The position numbers and the translations under genes are program-made. A model generated the notes under the pieces. That model was not told the origin of the DNA. It saw only the letters and a program-made list of their open reading frames with translations, and ran no database searches. This document shows, one piece after another, positions 1 through 8,591 of a DNA stretch of 64,000 nucleotides (position 1 is the first letter of the stretch; each line of letters opens with the position of its first letter). The stretch lies in assembly GCF_002276045.1 (NCBI RefSeq), contig NZ_NQMR01000037.1, forward strand, positions 1 through 64,000, given 5' to 3'. The DNA comes from Pseudoalteromonas sp. NBT06-2. Its GTDB lineage: Bacteria > Pseudomonadota > Gammaproteobacteria > Enterobacterales > Alteromonadaceae.

Positions 1-491
1 ACGGGTTATTGAGGTGTTACGTTTATTCGCTTGACGCTTTTGATAACTATAGTAATTGTTACTTTTTACACCCAGTACATGGCACATTAAAACCACAGGC
101 CAGATCTTCTTATGTTGGGCAATAAACGAATACTTTACTTCGCTTATTTGGCAAAGAAGACCGTCGCTTTTTTTAATATCTCGCGCTCCATTTCGAGACG
201 TTTCACTTGAGCTTTTAGGTTGAGGGTTTCTTCTTGCTCTGGTGTTAGTTTGCCGTTACCACGAAAAGCGTGCCCATCATCATTGTCTGACCCTTTTATC
301 CAACGACCAAGCATGTTGGGATTAACACCTAAATTTCTAGCCGCTTCAGCCTGAGAATAGTTTTGGTCAACAACTCATGCTATGGCATCGAGCTTAAATT
401 CTTTTGAATACTTTTTGCGTTTTGTCATTTTCTATCTCCAGTTAAGTTTATTATGCGAATCTAGGTCTCTTAACTGGGGTAGTCGAATCCA
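1..491 (-). mobile_element. IS3-family insertion sequence, end of element (cut by window edge)
   Basis: Minus-strand IS3-type organisation: an OrfA frame (144-428) followed by the start of an OrfB frame running off the left edge; the OrfB reading contains KYSFIAQHKKIWPVVLMCHV. The outer end reads, on the minus strand, TGGATTCGACTACCCCAGTT, a TG-starting terminal repeat of IS3 type, so the element probably ends near 491. The rest of OrfB and the other terminal repeat are outside the window. Beyond the end, 492-560 carries a short coding-like plus-strand frame (RQPVLFGLQKQDALKSDTFG then stop), possibly the tail of a gene the element cut; I cannot name it. Confidence 0.8.
144..428 (-). pseudogene. 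IS3-family OrfA with an in-frame stop
   Basis: Small DNA-binding OrfA of an IS3-family element. The reading starts MTKRKKYSKEFKLDAIA, then an in-frame TGA at 375-377 (codon 18), then VVDQNYSQAEAARNLGVNPN, a helix-turn-helix typical of the family, and a leucine-zipper-like part (LNLKAQVKRLEMEREILKKA) ending FAK-stop. About 94 residues in all, normal for OrfA. The stop lies in front of the helix-turn-helix, so a working OrfA and OrfAB fusion are unlikely unless it is read through. A single substitution or sequence error would explain it. Confidence 0.75.
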
Positions 492-630
492 TTAAACCAC
501 GTCAGCCTGTTTTATTTGGCCTTCAGAAGCAAGATGCATTAAAATCGGACACTTTCGGCTAAAGTCATCCGTACACCGGAATACTCCTCTACAGCCCTTT
601 ATTTTCAACTACCATAAAGACGGTTTATGA

Positions 631-801
631 TCGGAAACGACAAAAGCAGTTGTCTTGGGTGGATATGAAAGCTTTGGTAAAATAATCGTTGAAAACCTTA
701 CAAGTATAGAAGCTATAGCTATATTTATTGTTGGTTGAAATTTAACTAAATCATCGGCTGTTGGCAAGATGCTTATGGCTGCCAAGCTTTTAGGCCTATA
801 A
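631..801 (+). pseudogene. Remnant of a saccharopine-dehydrogenase-like NAD(P)-binding protein
   Basis: The plus frame from 631 reads SETTKAVVLGGYESFGKII and goes on through VENLTSIEAIAIFIVG, then TGA at 736-738, then NLTKSSAVGKMLMAAKLL. This matches the Rossmann start of saccharopine dehydrogenase-type proteins (V-L-GGYG-x-FG ... I-x-I-x-GR-N). The TGA stands where Arg is expected, consistent with CGA to TGA. Only the first beta-alpha-beta unit survives and no start codon is seen. An opposite-strand frame here (609-824) is a shadow. Function lost; the call is from motif recognition. Confidence 0.5.
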
Positions 802-1031
802 TCAAAAATATTATTTAAACTCACGCTATTGAGTGAGCATTATTGAATAATATCTCTGGCGGTTACGCAGAGTTTGACTAAACTCAAAAAATACATTAGT
901 TGATAGGTTAATTTTAGATGAAAAAAATCATATTTACTAAGATTCAATGCGTTTCTTTAAAGTTAATGTGACGATACTCATAAAAGTAAGGTATTCAGAT
1001 TATAACTGCTCTTAAACTGAAGGAGTTTAAA

Positions 1032-1343
1032 ATGTATCAAGCGACTTTATGTACATGCCCAGACTTAGAAACGGCAAACAATATTTCCAAACTTATTATT
1101 GAAAATAAATTAGCTGCTTGCGTCAATATTTTACCTGACATAACTTCAATTTATTCTTGGCAAGGAAAAGTGGAAAAAGACAGTGAAGTTCTATTATTAA
1201 TCAAGGGAATATCTGCTAACTTTGAAAAACTATCTTTATTGATTTCAGAATATCATCCATATGAGGTACCTGAACTTATTGCTTTAGATATTCAAAAAGG
1301 AAATGATCAATTTTTTAAATGGATTGATGAAGTGGTTAAGTAA
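1032..1343 (+). CDS. cutA: Divalent-cation tolerance protein CutA
   Basis: Small trimeric CutA1-family protein, 103 residues, the normal length. Family marks: LCTCPD near residue 7, the AACVNILP stretch followed by SIYSWQGK around 31-49, LLLIK around 58, and HPYEVPELIAL around 78-88. CutA1 proteins are linked to copper/divalent metal tolerance, though the mechanism is unsettled. The ATG is preceded by a good AAGGAG Shine-Dalgarno at 1020-1025. It stands alone between a dehydrogenase remnant and a gene-poor stretch, with no operon partner. Confidence 0.95.
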   Translation: MYQATLCTCPDLETANNISKLIIENKLAACVNILPDITSIYSWQGKVEKDSEVLLLIKGISANFEKLSLLISEYHPYEVPELIALDIQKGNDQFFKWIDEVVK

Positions 1344-2031
1344 AACTGTCAATATTAAACGTATTATAATAGCGGTAAATCGCAAACACTCAGTCATTTG
1401 AGTCTTGCTAATAATATCTTTTGTGATTAATTTAATTGCAAATATTCAATAATTACTGTGGGTAGTTACTATGATATTGCGATTTGTATCGACAGATATA
1501 ATGAGCTTTGAGGTCGCGTTTGTTTTTATTTCACATTCTCTAGAGATGAAGGTGCATCTGCTTTTAAATGTTGCCTGACACATTCAAAAGCAATCAACTT
1601 TGTTAAATCATGCACCAGTCCCATCAGATAATAATAAAACTAATTTATATTTTTAAAGTTAATTGTTTGTATAGTTGGTCACTTAATCTAAGAAATTGTA
1701 ATTATTGTTCTATCTTAGGCTATAAAACGCACTAAATTATTACTAGTTAACAAAACTATTTTTCAGTAGCGTAACAATGGCGATAAAACCTCAAGATTAA
1801 ATTCTTTATTTTTAGTTTTAAAACAATTGCTTGAGCTTTATTTTACGGGTGATAGCACCTCATTTAATTGTTGTTGGGTTGTTAATTTATTGTAAGTAGA
1901 TGTTTGCGCGTGCGTAAATGTTTGTGTACTTTTGAAATTCACGAAGTCTATTCGTTAGAAGGTATTATATGACGCCTTCATTGAGATAGAGAGAAGTGAA
2001 GCAACTTTAAATTAACAAAGGTAAACTTACA
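1344..2031. other. Gene-poor intergenic stretch
   Basis: Nearly 700 bases with no intact gene. The only coding-like piece is the short minus-strand HDOD-like frame listed separately. The last about 50 bases hold the leader of the PHP-like gene. No terminator with a T-run and no miniature element of the families seen elsewhere was found. Confidence 0.6.
1526..1624 (-). pseudogene. Possible HD/HDOD-domain fragment
   Basis: A 32-codon minus frame, beginning MGLVHDLTKLIAFE (preceded in frame by YL) and ending SSLENVK-stop. The pattern Y-x-x-GL-x-HD-x-x-K recalls the HD motif of HDOD/HD signalling proteins (GLLHDIGK), with Thr in place of Gly. Nothing conserved continues on either side, so at best this is a relic. 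A chance open frame is a real alternative. Confidence 0.3.
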
Positions 2032-4473
2032 ATGAGCAATAAAGAAGCAACTCGTCACTATAGTTTTACATTTAATACGTTAGATGAAGCAAACCAAGTA
2101 TGTAATAAAATACAGCATATTTTTAAGCCTGATAACGGCACTATATTCGTTGATGGTTTATCTCTTTACATATTAAAAGAAAACTCCTTATCACATCAAA
2201 TTCATAAACATGTTAGTGAGCTAAAGAGGAATCCTGATTTTAAAATTGAAAAGCGTATTGCACTAAAGAAAACTTTATTTACGTCAGCTATCCTTGCATC
2301 TACTGCAATAATTCCCTCCTTCCCTGTTTTTGCCAATACAGAATTATTTATCGGAGAATGGCAAACGACTTACGGTACTTTACGCATTTCTCGATTCTCA
2401 GAGGACACTGACTTACTTGTTGGTATTTACGGTGACAATGATAATAATCGCATAATTGGTTCTGTTCAAAATAATGTTTTTTCTGGTATGTGGTATAGAA
2501 GTGAAACTGATACATTGGATGGTTTAAATGAATTCGATGATGAAACCTCTGGATTATTCATTTTTGTGATAGGCAGTGAGAGACAGTTTGATGGCGGTTG
2601 GGTACGCCACGGGCGTGAAGATGAAGCGTCAACCTTATCCGAGGGGGATTACTGGAATGGTGTTCGCACAGGTGTACCACACACTAATGTGACAGATACA
2701 GTAACACCAGTAAGCATACTATTTAATTCAACTTATGGTGATATCGACTTACAGCGGCAAGGAAATTTTCCGGGATATGTTGGGACTTATGATAATGGCG
2801 ATGTGATTCTGATTAAATTGGGTCTTACACTAGGTGGCCTCTGGTTACATAACACAGGTAGGTTTGGTTCATTGGCGTTGGCTAATACGACTGAAGGCAC
2901 AAATTTAATTGGAAGATGGGACTATATTCAAGGCGCTATGCGAGGTGGAGAATGGAGATTTGAACCAAGAGATGAAATTTTGGAGACTTCCTATTCGCCT
3001 TATGCATCAGTAGCAGCCAATGCTCAATGGTTAAAAGGAGAAGGCCATACCCATGCAATAAATTATACCGGAACAAATAGAGATACGGGAAGTACTGGTG
3101 GAAAATTAGATCATAGTCAATTAATGAGCGTATTAAATGAACAAGGACATGCATTTGTTGGATTAACTGGCCATGAATGTTACCCAGGAGAACATCGTAT
3201 ACCTGGATATAGAAACTCCCCTGAAATTGATTCAAATGATATACCTGATGGCTTTACCCCATTTAAAGTACTTGAAAACCAGGTGAGAGCTACTGAGCCT
3301 AATTGGCCTGAAAATAATCCACACAGCGCACGGTGGGCACCTATAACAAACGGTGATGTTCATCGTATCTATCTTGATACTGATCGTGATGTAGGTTTTA
3401 TAATGGGCCACCCTGATTATTACCCTGGTATAGTTGTAAATGGCCAAGTAGATCAAGCAACCAGTCGTGGACAAAGAATGTTAGGTGTTGAAGTCTATAA
3501 CCGCTATGGTGATGATCGTTGTCCTGCAGATATTGAATCTTTGGGCAGTAAAGGTGCTAATCCGTATGGATTTGAATTTTGGGACAATCAACTCAGTTCA
3601 GACTCTCGTGACTACCCAATTTGGGCATTTGCTGGTGATGATAGTTTTTTACATAAACACGGTCGTCAAACTAGTGAAACTTCACTTAGTACTGCACTTG
3701 ATGCTGCCCCAGCGGTTAAATACCGTAATGATAAAGGGTTTCTTATTACTGCATTGCCTGATGATTTTAATGAACAGGATTTAGAAAACAGGCAAAATGA
3801 AGTTACCAACAGTCTTACCTCTGGAAAATTTTATGCTTCAGGTGGAAAAAACATTCGCTTCAGTAATATTTACTACGACACTAATAACCATACATTGAGC
3901 GTCACCGCTGAGAGACCTGTTAATTGGTATGTTTATTGTAATAATCAACAGCTAAGATTAGGTATTAATAATGAATCAGGCCATACTTCGATAGATTATA
4001 GCGCAGGGAGTTTTACTCAAAGTACAACATCGGCTGATATTATCACTCAGCCTAGAGGATATACGCGACTAGAAGCGAGAATTTCGGAGCAGGTAACAAT
4101 ATCTAACAGACTTTCTGTGACTACTTCCTATCGAGGTATATCTTGTCTCCCAGTTGTGGTATCAGGAGATGTCAGTGATTTGGCAACCGAGGGAGAGTTT
4201 TTATACTTTGTTAATGAGAGGCACCAACCCGCAGTTATTGTACAAAGTGAATTTTCGGAGGCAAATAATGAAACAACAATCTATATATTAAATGATGGTG
4301 GTGGCCAAACAGATAGTAGGATGAATCCTAATAGATATCTGAATTATCTAACGGTTGGTGATACGATGAAATTTGTACAGCGAGCATGGTTGCAACCTGC
4401 ATGGGCAAACCCAAGTGATGACTTTAATAGTGTTGTTGAGCAATTAGAGGCTGCAACAGTCGGTAGTCGCTAA
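2032..4473 (+). CDS. Exported PHP-superfamily protein with N-terminal cytoplasmic domain
   Basis: 813 residues. Parts in order: residues 1-75, a compact soluble domain (RHYSFTFNTLDEANQVCNK...); about 76-101, a hydrophobic segment preceded by Lys and ending VFA, like a late signal peptide or anchor; about 102-330, two related beta-rich repeats (GEWQTTYGTLRIS...; FNSTYGDIDLQRQ...) of the W-x-T-x-YG-x-L kind; about 335-610, a PHP-like domain (GEGHTHAINYTG, FVGLTGHE, GHPDYYP, GVEVYNR, WAFAGDDSF), which in the family binds metals and hydrolyses phosphoesters; then a beta-rich tail. No Met lies between residue 1 and the hydrophobic segment, so the long N-terminus belongs to the protein as read. Substrate unknown. 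It lies upstream of tatABC but is separated by a hairpin, and no twin-Arg motif is present. Confidence 0.7.
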   Translation: MSNKEATRHYSFTFNTLDEANQVCNKIQHIFKPDNGTIFVDGLSLYILKENSLSHQIHKHVSELKRNPDFKIEKRIALKKTLFTSAILASTAIIPSFPVFANTELFIGEWQTTYGTLRISRFSEDTDLLVGIYGDNDNNRIIGSVQNNVFSGMWYRSETDTLDGLNEFDDETSGLFIFVIGSERQFDGGWVRHGREDEASTLSEGDYWNGVRTGVPHTNVTDTVTPVSILFNSTYGDIDLQRQGNFPGYVGTYDNGDVILIKLGLTLGGLWLHNTGRFGSLALANTTEGTNLIGRWDYIQGAMRGGEWRFEPRDEILETSYSPYASVAANAQWLKGEGHTHAINYTGTNRDTGSTGGKLDHSQLMSVLNEQGHAFVGLTGHECYPGEHRIPGYRNSPEIDSNDIPDGFTPFKVLENQVRATEPNWPENNPHSARWAPITNGDVHRIYLDTDRDVGFIMGHPDYYPGIVVNGQVDQATSRGQRMLGVEVYNRYGDDRCPADIESLGSKGANPYGFEFWDNQLSSDSRDYPIWAFAGDDSFLHKHGRQTSETSLSTALDAAPAVKYRNDKGFLITALPDDFNEQDLENRQNEVTNSLTSGKFYASGGKNIRFSNIYYDTNNHTLSVTAERPVNWYVYCNNQQLRLGINNESGHTSIDYSAGSFTQSTTSADIITQPRGYTRLEARISEQVTISNRLSVTTSYRGISCLPVVVSGDVSDLATEGEFLYFVNERHQPAVIVQSEFSEANNETTIYILNDGGGQTDSRMNPNRYLNYLTVGDTMKFVQRAWLQPAWANPSDDFNSVVEQLEAATVGSR

Positions 4474-4488
4474 GACATTTATTTTGTT

Positions 4489-4520
4489 AAATCGAGTCTA
4501 TCTTATGATAGATTCGATTT
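4489..4520 (+). terminator. Strong hairpin after the PHP-like gene
   Basis: Inverted repeat with 14-base arms (4489-4502 and 4507-4520) and a TTAT loop; the only mispair is a G-T. It starts 16 bases after the stop codon. There is no long T-run after it, so it may be a weak terminator or an mRNA-stabilising hairpin separating this gene from tatABC. Confidence 0.55.
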
Positions 4521-4691
4521 ATATCATAGCTAGTAATGGTGTTATGTATAGGGGTTATCGTTTCAAAGTAATAAGTGACATAATCATTACTGGTTTTAGT
4601 GTGGCTAGGCGTAAACTTTAACGTATAAACAGCAAGTTTTGCGTAGAGCAGTCTAAATAGATTAAGTTTTAAATCTTAAGAGGAGTATTTC

Positions 4692-4922
4692 ATGGGTATT
4701 AGCGGTGTTGGAATTTGGAATTTATTAATAATATTAGCCATTATTTTGCTTTTATTTGGTACTAAGAAGCTAAAAAATATTGGCGGTGATTTAGGTGGTG
4801 CTATAAAAGGCTTTAAAAAAGCAGTTTCAGATGAAGATAAAAAAACTGAATCAATTAATCATCATGAAAAACAAATTCTTACAAGTTCTGATGTAAAAAC
4901 GAAAGAAAAAGATAAGGCTTAA
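4692..4922 (+). CDS. tatA: Sec-independent translocase subunit TatA
   Basis: 76 residues: a single N-terminal membrane helix (about 7-22), the hinge [10 protein letters not shown], an amphipathic helix and a charged tail. This is the standard TatA architecture. TatA oligomers form the membrane passage for folded, twin-arginine-tagged proteins. AGGAG lies 8 bases before the ATG. First gene of tatABC; tatB starts 2 bases after the stop. A client is visible in the window: the GH109-type enzyme with DRRSFLK at 54 kb. A TatA-like fragment also exists near 52.1 kb. Confidence 0.97.
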   Translation: MGISGVGIWNLLIILAIILLLFGTKKLKNIGGDLGGAIKGFKKAVSDEDKKTESINHHEKQILTSSDVKTKEKDKA

Positions 4923-4924
4923 CT

Positions 4925-5242
4925 ATGGGCGCTTGGGAACTGGTTATTGTTTTTATCGTGGGTCTAATCGTTTTAGGCCCTGAGCGCTTACCTGTAGCAA
5001 TACGCACAGTAAGTAGATGGCTCAAAACAGCCAAACAATTTGGTCAATCTGTCCAGTCTGAAATAAATGAAGAGCTTAGAGTCCACGAGTTTCATAATAA
5101 TTTAAAAAAGGCTGAAGAAAAAAGTATGAAAAATTTATCGCCGGATCTTCAAAGTTCGCTAGGCGAACTAAATCAAGCAGCCCAATCTATCACCCATAGT
5201 GACAAACAAACAAATGTAAAAGAACCTAAAAATGACAAATGA
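4925..5242 (+). CDS. tatB: Sec-independent translocase subunit TatB
   Basis: 105 residues with one N-terminal helix (MGAWELVIVFIVGLIVLGPERLP); the LGPERLP hinge separates TatB from TatA. TatB with TatC forms the twin-arginine signal receptor complex. The N-terminus is a few residues shorter than in Escherichia coli. It overlaps tatC by 11 bases, indicating translational coupling. Confidence 0.95.
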   Translation: MGAWELVIVFIVGLIVLGPERLPVAIRTVSRWLKTAKQFGQSVQSEINEELRVHEFHNNLKKAEEKSMKNLSPDLQSSLGELNQAAQSITHSDKQTNVKEPKNDK

Positions 5243-5993
5243 GAAAAACGCTTCACAAAGCCAGTCAGGGTTTATTGGTTATCTAGTTGAATTAAGAAAC
5301 AGACTTGTTCACGCAATTTTGTCAATTTTAGTCATATTTATTGGCTTAGTATATTTTGCCAATGATATTTATAGCTTTGTTGCTGCACCTTTAATTTCAA
5401 CTTTGCCGCAAGGCACTAGCATGATAGCAACAGATGTGACTTCTCCATTTTTTGCCCCTTTTAAACTAACATTATTTGTTTCGTTGTTTTTGGCTTTCCC
5501 GTTCATTCTACATCAAATTTGGGGCTTTATTGCACCTAGTTTATACAAAAATGAAAAACGTATGCTAATACCGGTTTTAATTTCAAGCATTTTACTTTTT
5601 TACTCGGGAATCGCTTTTTGTTATTTCATCGTATTACCAATTATTCTCGGGTTTTTCACTGGTGTAGGCCCTGATATGATGACGCTAAGCCCAGATATCA
5701 GTAGTTATTTAGGTTTTGTATTAAAATTATTTTTTGCTTTTGGCATAACGTTCGAAATTCCTGTAGCAATTATGCTACTGTGTTGGAGTGGTGCAACAGA
5801 TGTACAAAGCTTAAAAGAAAAGCGTCCATATATAGTTGTGGCAGCTTTTGTTATCGCTATGTTTTTAACACCGCCAGATATTTTATCTCAGACATTATTA
5901 GCTATTCCAATGCTAGCATTATTTGAGTTAGGGTTACTTTTGGCATCATTTAAGAGTAAAAATAAACAGCAACTGAATAGGGAAATTGAATGA
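5232..5993 (+). CDS. tatC: Sec-independent translocase subunit TatC
   Basis: 253 residues, six predicted membrane segments. The cytoplasmic N-terminus has GYLVELRNRLVHA, equivalent to the HLxELRxRL signature, and the first loop has FILHQIWGFIAPSLYKNEKR, the region that contacts twin-arginine signals. Length is normal. Third gene of tatABC, overlapping tatB; its stop overlaps the start of the next, degraded frame (ATGA). Confidence 0.97.
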   Translation: MTNEKNASQSQSGFIGYLVELRNRLVHAILSILVIFIGLVYFANDIYSFVAAPLISTLPQGTSMIATDVTSPFFAPFKLTLFVSLFLAFPFILHQIWGFIAPSLYKNEKRMLIPVLISSILLFYSGIAFCYFIVLPIILGFFTGVGPDMMTLSPDISSYLGFVLKLFFAFGITFEIPVAIMLLCWSGATDVQSLKEKRPYIVVAAFVIAMFLTPPDILSQTLLAIPMLALFELGLLLASFKSKNKQQLNREIE

Positions 5994-6271
5994 AAAAATT
6001 CACCTTATCTTTATTGGTGCTATTATCCGCTAACAGTTTTGCTCAAAAGGTTAATACTCAAGCATTAAAAGCCTGTCTATGATAGTTAAAAAACTTGTTC
6101 GTTACGACCAAATAAAAGCGGAATAAAAAAACTGAAAAATCAGTGAACGCTCAACGAATTTTAAAAGTGGCTGGATAAATCTGTGATTCATACGCCCCCA
6201 CAACTGCCGTAGACAAACTAATTAATTTACACCTCGAATCAATGGGCAAAGTTGATCTACTATGGATATAA
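5990..6271 (+). pseudogene. Degraded small exported protein (DUF3718-like)
   Basis: An ATG overlapping the tatC stop opens a signal peptide (MKKFTLSLLVLLSANSFAQ) and then QALKACL followed by TGA at 6080-6082. The same frame goes on, through several more stops, to a coding-like end (KRNKKTEKSVNAQRILKVAG, then ICDSYAPTTAVDKLINLHLE) and a final stop at 6269-6271. The order of signal peptide, CL/CA pair, NAR-R-I-L and C-D-S-Y-A resembles small DUF3718-like periplasmic proteins of Alteromonadales, but I recognise this only by pattern. Several stops make it a pseudogene. Confidence 0.45.
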
Positions 6272-6276
6272 CAGAG

Positions 6277-8412
6277 TTAATGTTCTGCTTTTTTTTTGTG
6301 AAGTATAATATCCATTTCAACGCCTTCAACACGAGAATAAACAACGTATTTAGCGTCTTTTGAGCTGGAAACAGTTAAAGGTACATTGATATCGTGCTCG
6401 TAAAACCCTAATTGATTAATTTTTATATTTTCTCTGCTTTCAAATAAGTAAAGATATAAAAATAACTTATGCCCTTGCTGTAAAACATAATAGATCCCAA
6501 TATCTGTTATTGCTGGCCTATACAAATGTAGTGAAGAAGGTAAGGCATTTAATATAATAAAGTCATCAATGTTTTTGGCTAAAAACTCATGTATTGATTT
6601 TCTATAAAGGGTAAAAGATGGGTTCAATTTTTTTATATCTTTTAACGTTAAATTAGTGATAGGTGCTATCGATATTTTTTCTTCTTTTAAGTAGCTGCTT
6701 GCCAGCTGTAAGTCATATGCCCATTGTAGCCAGTTTTGTCCGGGCTGTTTTGTATTATAATAGATTTCACGTCCATTATCTGACCATAAAACTTGTTCTA
6801 AATCTTTAAAACCAGAAATAATAGGTACCAATTTACGAGAAAACGTATTGATTAGATATATGTTATGATCCGTATCAGCAACTAATAAGTTCTCTCCACT
6901 CGGTGACCATAATAAATAACTGACTGTTATATTTTCAGGTAAATTAGCAAGTACAGTAGCCGTTTTTTTTTGTTTGTTCTTCAACCAGATTTCAATATAA
7001 CGAAAACCATCTAACCCTCGCCTTTGATATGATACAAATGCTGTTTGTAATCCGTTATCTGATATTGCCGGTAGTACATCTAAGCGTGCTGAAGAAGATA
7101 GTTGTAATTGGTTATTGTTAATTTGCTTTTCAAACTTTTGCAGTGTTAAATCATACAAGTTAACGCTTGCCATACCCTCACTGTGAGCAACATCACCTGT
7201 TATTGGGTTTATGGCTAAATCAGCTATAAACCCCACAGGTTGATGCACTAAATTCATATTGTTGAAGTTTTTGTAATGTCTTAATGCTTCATTTCCAATC
7301 CAAAATCCAGTTTGTTGTAAGTCCCAATTAACGCCCCAAAATACTTGTTTCGATTCTAATAAAGGCTCTGAACTATGTGTCTTTAAATCAACTCGACTTA
7401 GTTCAAATGCTTGGTTGTTCTTTTGAACTATCAGCATGTTTTGTTTCGCATTAATATCCATCTCAATAGGTTGATATTGATTTAATAATCGACGACTTTT
7501 TTCTTTGGGATAGGTTTTATTATCTAAAGTGATTTCCACTAACTTTGGGGCACCTTGATGCCATTCAGTACTATATAAAGTAGATTGAATAGGCCAGTGA
7601 ATTTTACTTCTTCTAAAGCCCGGTTGGCAGTCAGCCATATGAAAATCAGGGCTCAAGCGCCAAGTTTCTACAGGGGTACTTACCGACATAATACGAACTG
7701 TGCAGCTAATTGGGTTATGACGATAATACGCAAGCCATTTACCATCAGGCGACCATACAGGGGCTTGTTCACTGTAACCTGAACTTTTTATTGAGTGTAA
7801 TGCTTTGCTTTGAGCATCAAATACTACCAAATCCATTTGGCTTCGATTACTTGCTGTTTGGCTAAAAGCTAAATATCTCCCGTTTGGAGAATAACGTAAA
7901 AACACTTCAGCACCAGGAACTGATGTTAGCCTGCTTTGATAATCATAATTATTTTTTGGTGGCGTTTCTTTAGTTAGTAGGTGCCACGTAAAGCTAATAG
8001 CTAAACCTAGGCACAAACCGATAGACATGAAAATGCCTAAGGTCGATTTTCTAATTACAGATGAGTTGTCTGTTTTTTTTGTGGTGATTTTTGCTATCAG
8101 TTGATAACCAGTTCGAGGCACTGTCTTGATGAATTTAGGGCTATCTTTCTCATCATGTAATGTTTTGCGTAACTGAGTGATAAGCTGGCTAACAGAGTTG
8201 TCACTTACTATGACATTAGGCCAAATTTCTTGCATTATTTTATCACGAGAAATAGCCTGACCATAATTGTTTAATAATAGTTTTAATAATGCGATTTGTT
8301 TTGCTTCTACCCCATACCAAACTTTGTCGATTCGCACTTTTAAAGCAGCAAAATCAACCTTAATGTCATTTAGTTCGACTTGGTTTGATAAGTTAATAGG
8401 TATACCCAACAA
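6277..8412 (-). CDS. CadC/ToxR-like membrane-bound transcriptional regulator with beta-propeller sensor
   Basis: 711 residues. Residues about 15-112 form an OmpR/PhoB-type winged helix (LLKLLLNNYGQAISRDKIMQ, IWPNVIVSDNSVSQLITQLR, VPRTGYQLIA); about 125-147 is a single membrane helix; the periplasmic part has TolB/WD40-like blades (RYSPNGRYLAFS, WSPDGKWLAYY, WSPSGENLLVAD). This ToxR/CadC layout lets a membrane protein bind DNA directly in response to a periplasmic signal. It is divergent from a TonB-dependent receptor with 179 bases between, so that receptor is the likely target. The start fits the beginning of the winged helix. The ligand cannot be told from sequence. Confidence 0.9.
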   Translation of the reverse strand: MLGIPINLSNQVELNDIKVDFAALKVRIDKVWYGVEAKQIALLKLLLNNYGQAISRDKIMQEIWPNVIVSDNSVSQLITQLRKTLHDEKDSPKFIKTVPRTGYQLIAKITTKKTDNSSVIRKSTLGIFMSIGLCLGLAISFTWHLLTKETPPKNNYDYQSRLTSVPGAEVFLRYSPNGRYLAFSQTASNRSQMDLVVFDAQSKALHSIKSSGYSEQAPVWSPDGKWLAYYRHNPISCTVRIMSVSTPVETWRLSPDFHMADCQPGFRRSKIHWPIQSTLYSTEWHQGAPKLVEITLDNKTYPKEKSRRLLNQYQPIEMDINAKQNMLIVQKNNQAFELSRVDLKTHSSEPLLESKQVFWGVNWDLQQTGFWIGNEALRHYKNFNNMNLVHQPVGFIADLAINPITGDVAHSEGMASVNLYDLTLQKFEKQINNNQLQLSSSARLDVLPAISDNGLQTAFVSYQRRGLDGFRYIEIWLKNKQKKTATVLANLPENITVSYLLWSPSGENLLVADTDHNIYLINTFSRKLVPIISGFKDLEQVLWSDNGREIYYNTKQPGQNWLQWAYDLQLASSYLKEEKISIAPITNLTLKDIKKLNPSFTLYRKSIHEFLAKNIDDFIILNALPSSLHLYRPAITDIGIYYVLQQGHKLFLYLYLFESRENIKINQLGFYEHDINVPLTVSSSKDAKYVVYSRVEGVEMDIILHKKKAEH

Positions 8413-8591
8413 TATTTACATTCGTTATCGACTGGTTAATTAGCTAAACACAGAGTATTATGGTCAAGCGTTTATTTTATGCTTGTTCTGTTTTCATATC
8501 AATGAATTCTAACATTAAAAACAAGCACTTATAATTAATAGAAATAATAACGCCTAAGTTAAGTGTAAATGATAATAATAGAGGCGATACA

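Noticed and set aside
609-824. 71-codon minus-strand open frame
   Set aside because: It is antisense to the saccharopine-dehydrogenase-like remnant, which has the recognisable motifs; no ribosome site.
2936-3784. Several 80-99-codon frames inside the PHP-like gene
   Set aside because: Shadows in other frames of the 813-residue gene; low-complexity composition.
8560-8580. Fur box upstream of the TonB receptor
   Set aside because: AATGATAATAAT matches only one half of the consensus; in such AT-rich DNA this is expected by chance.
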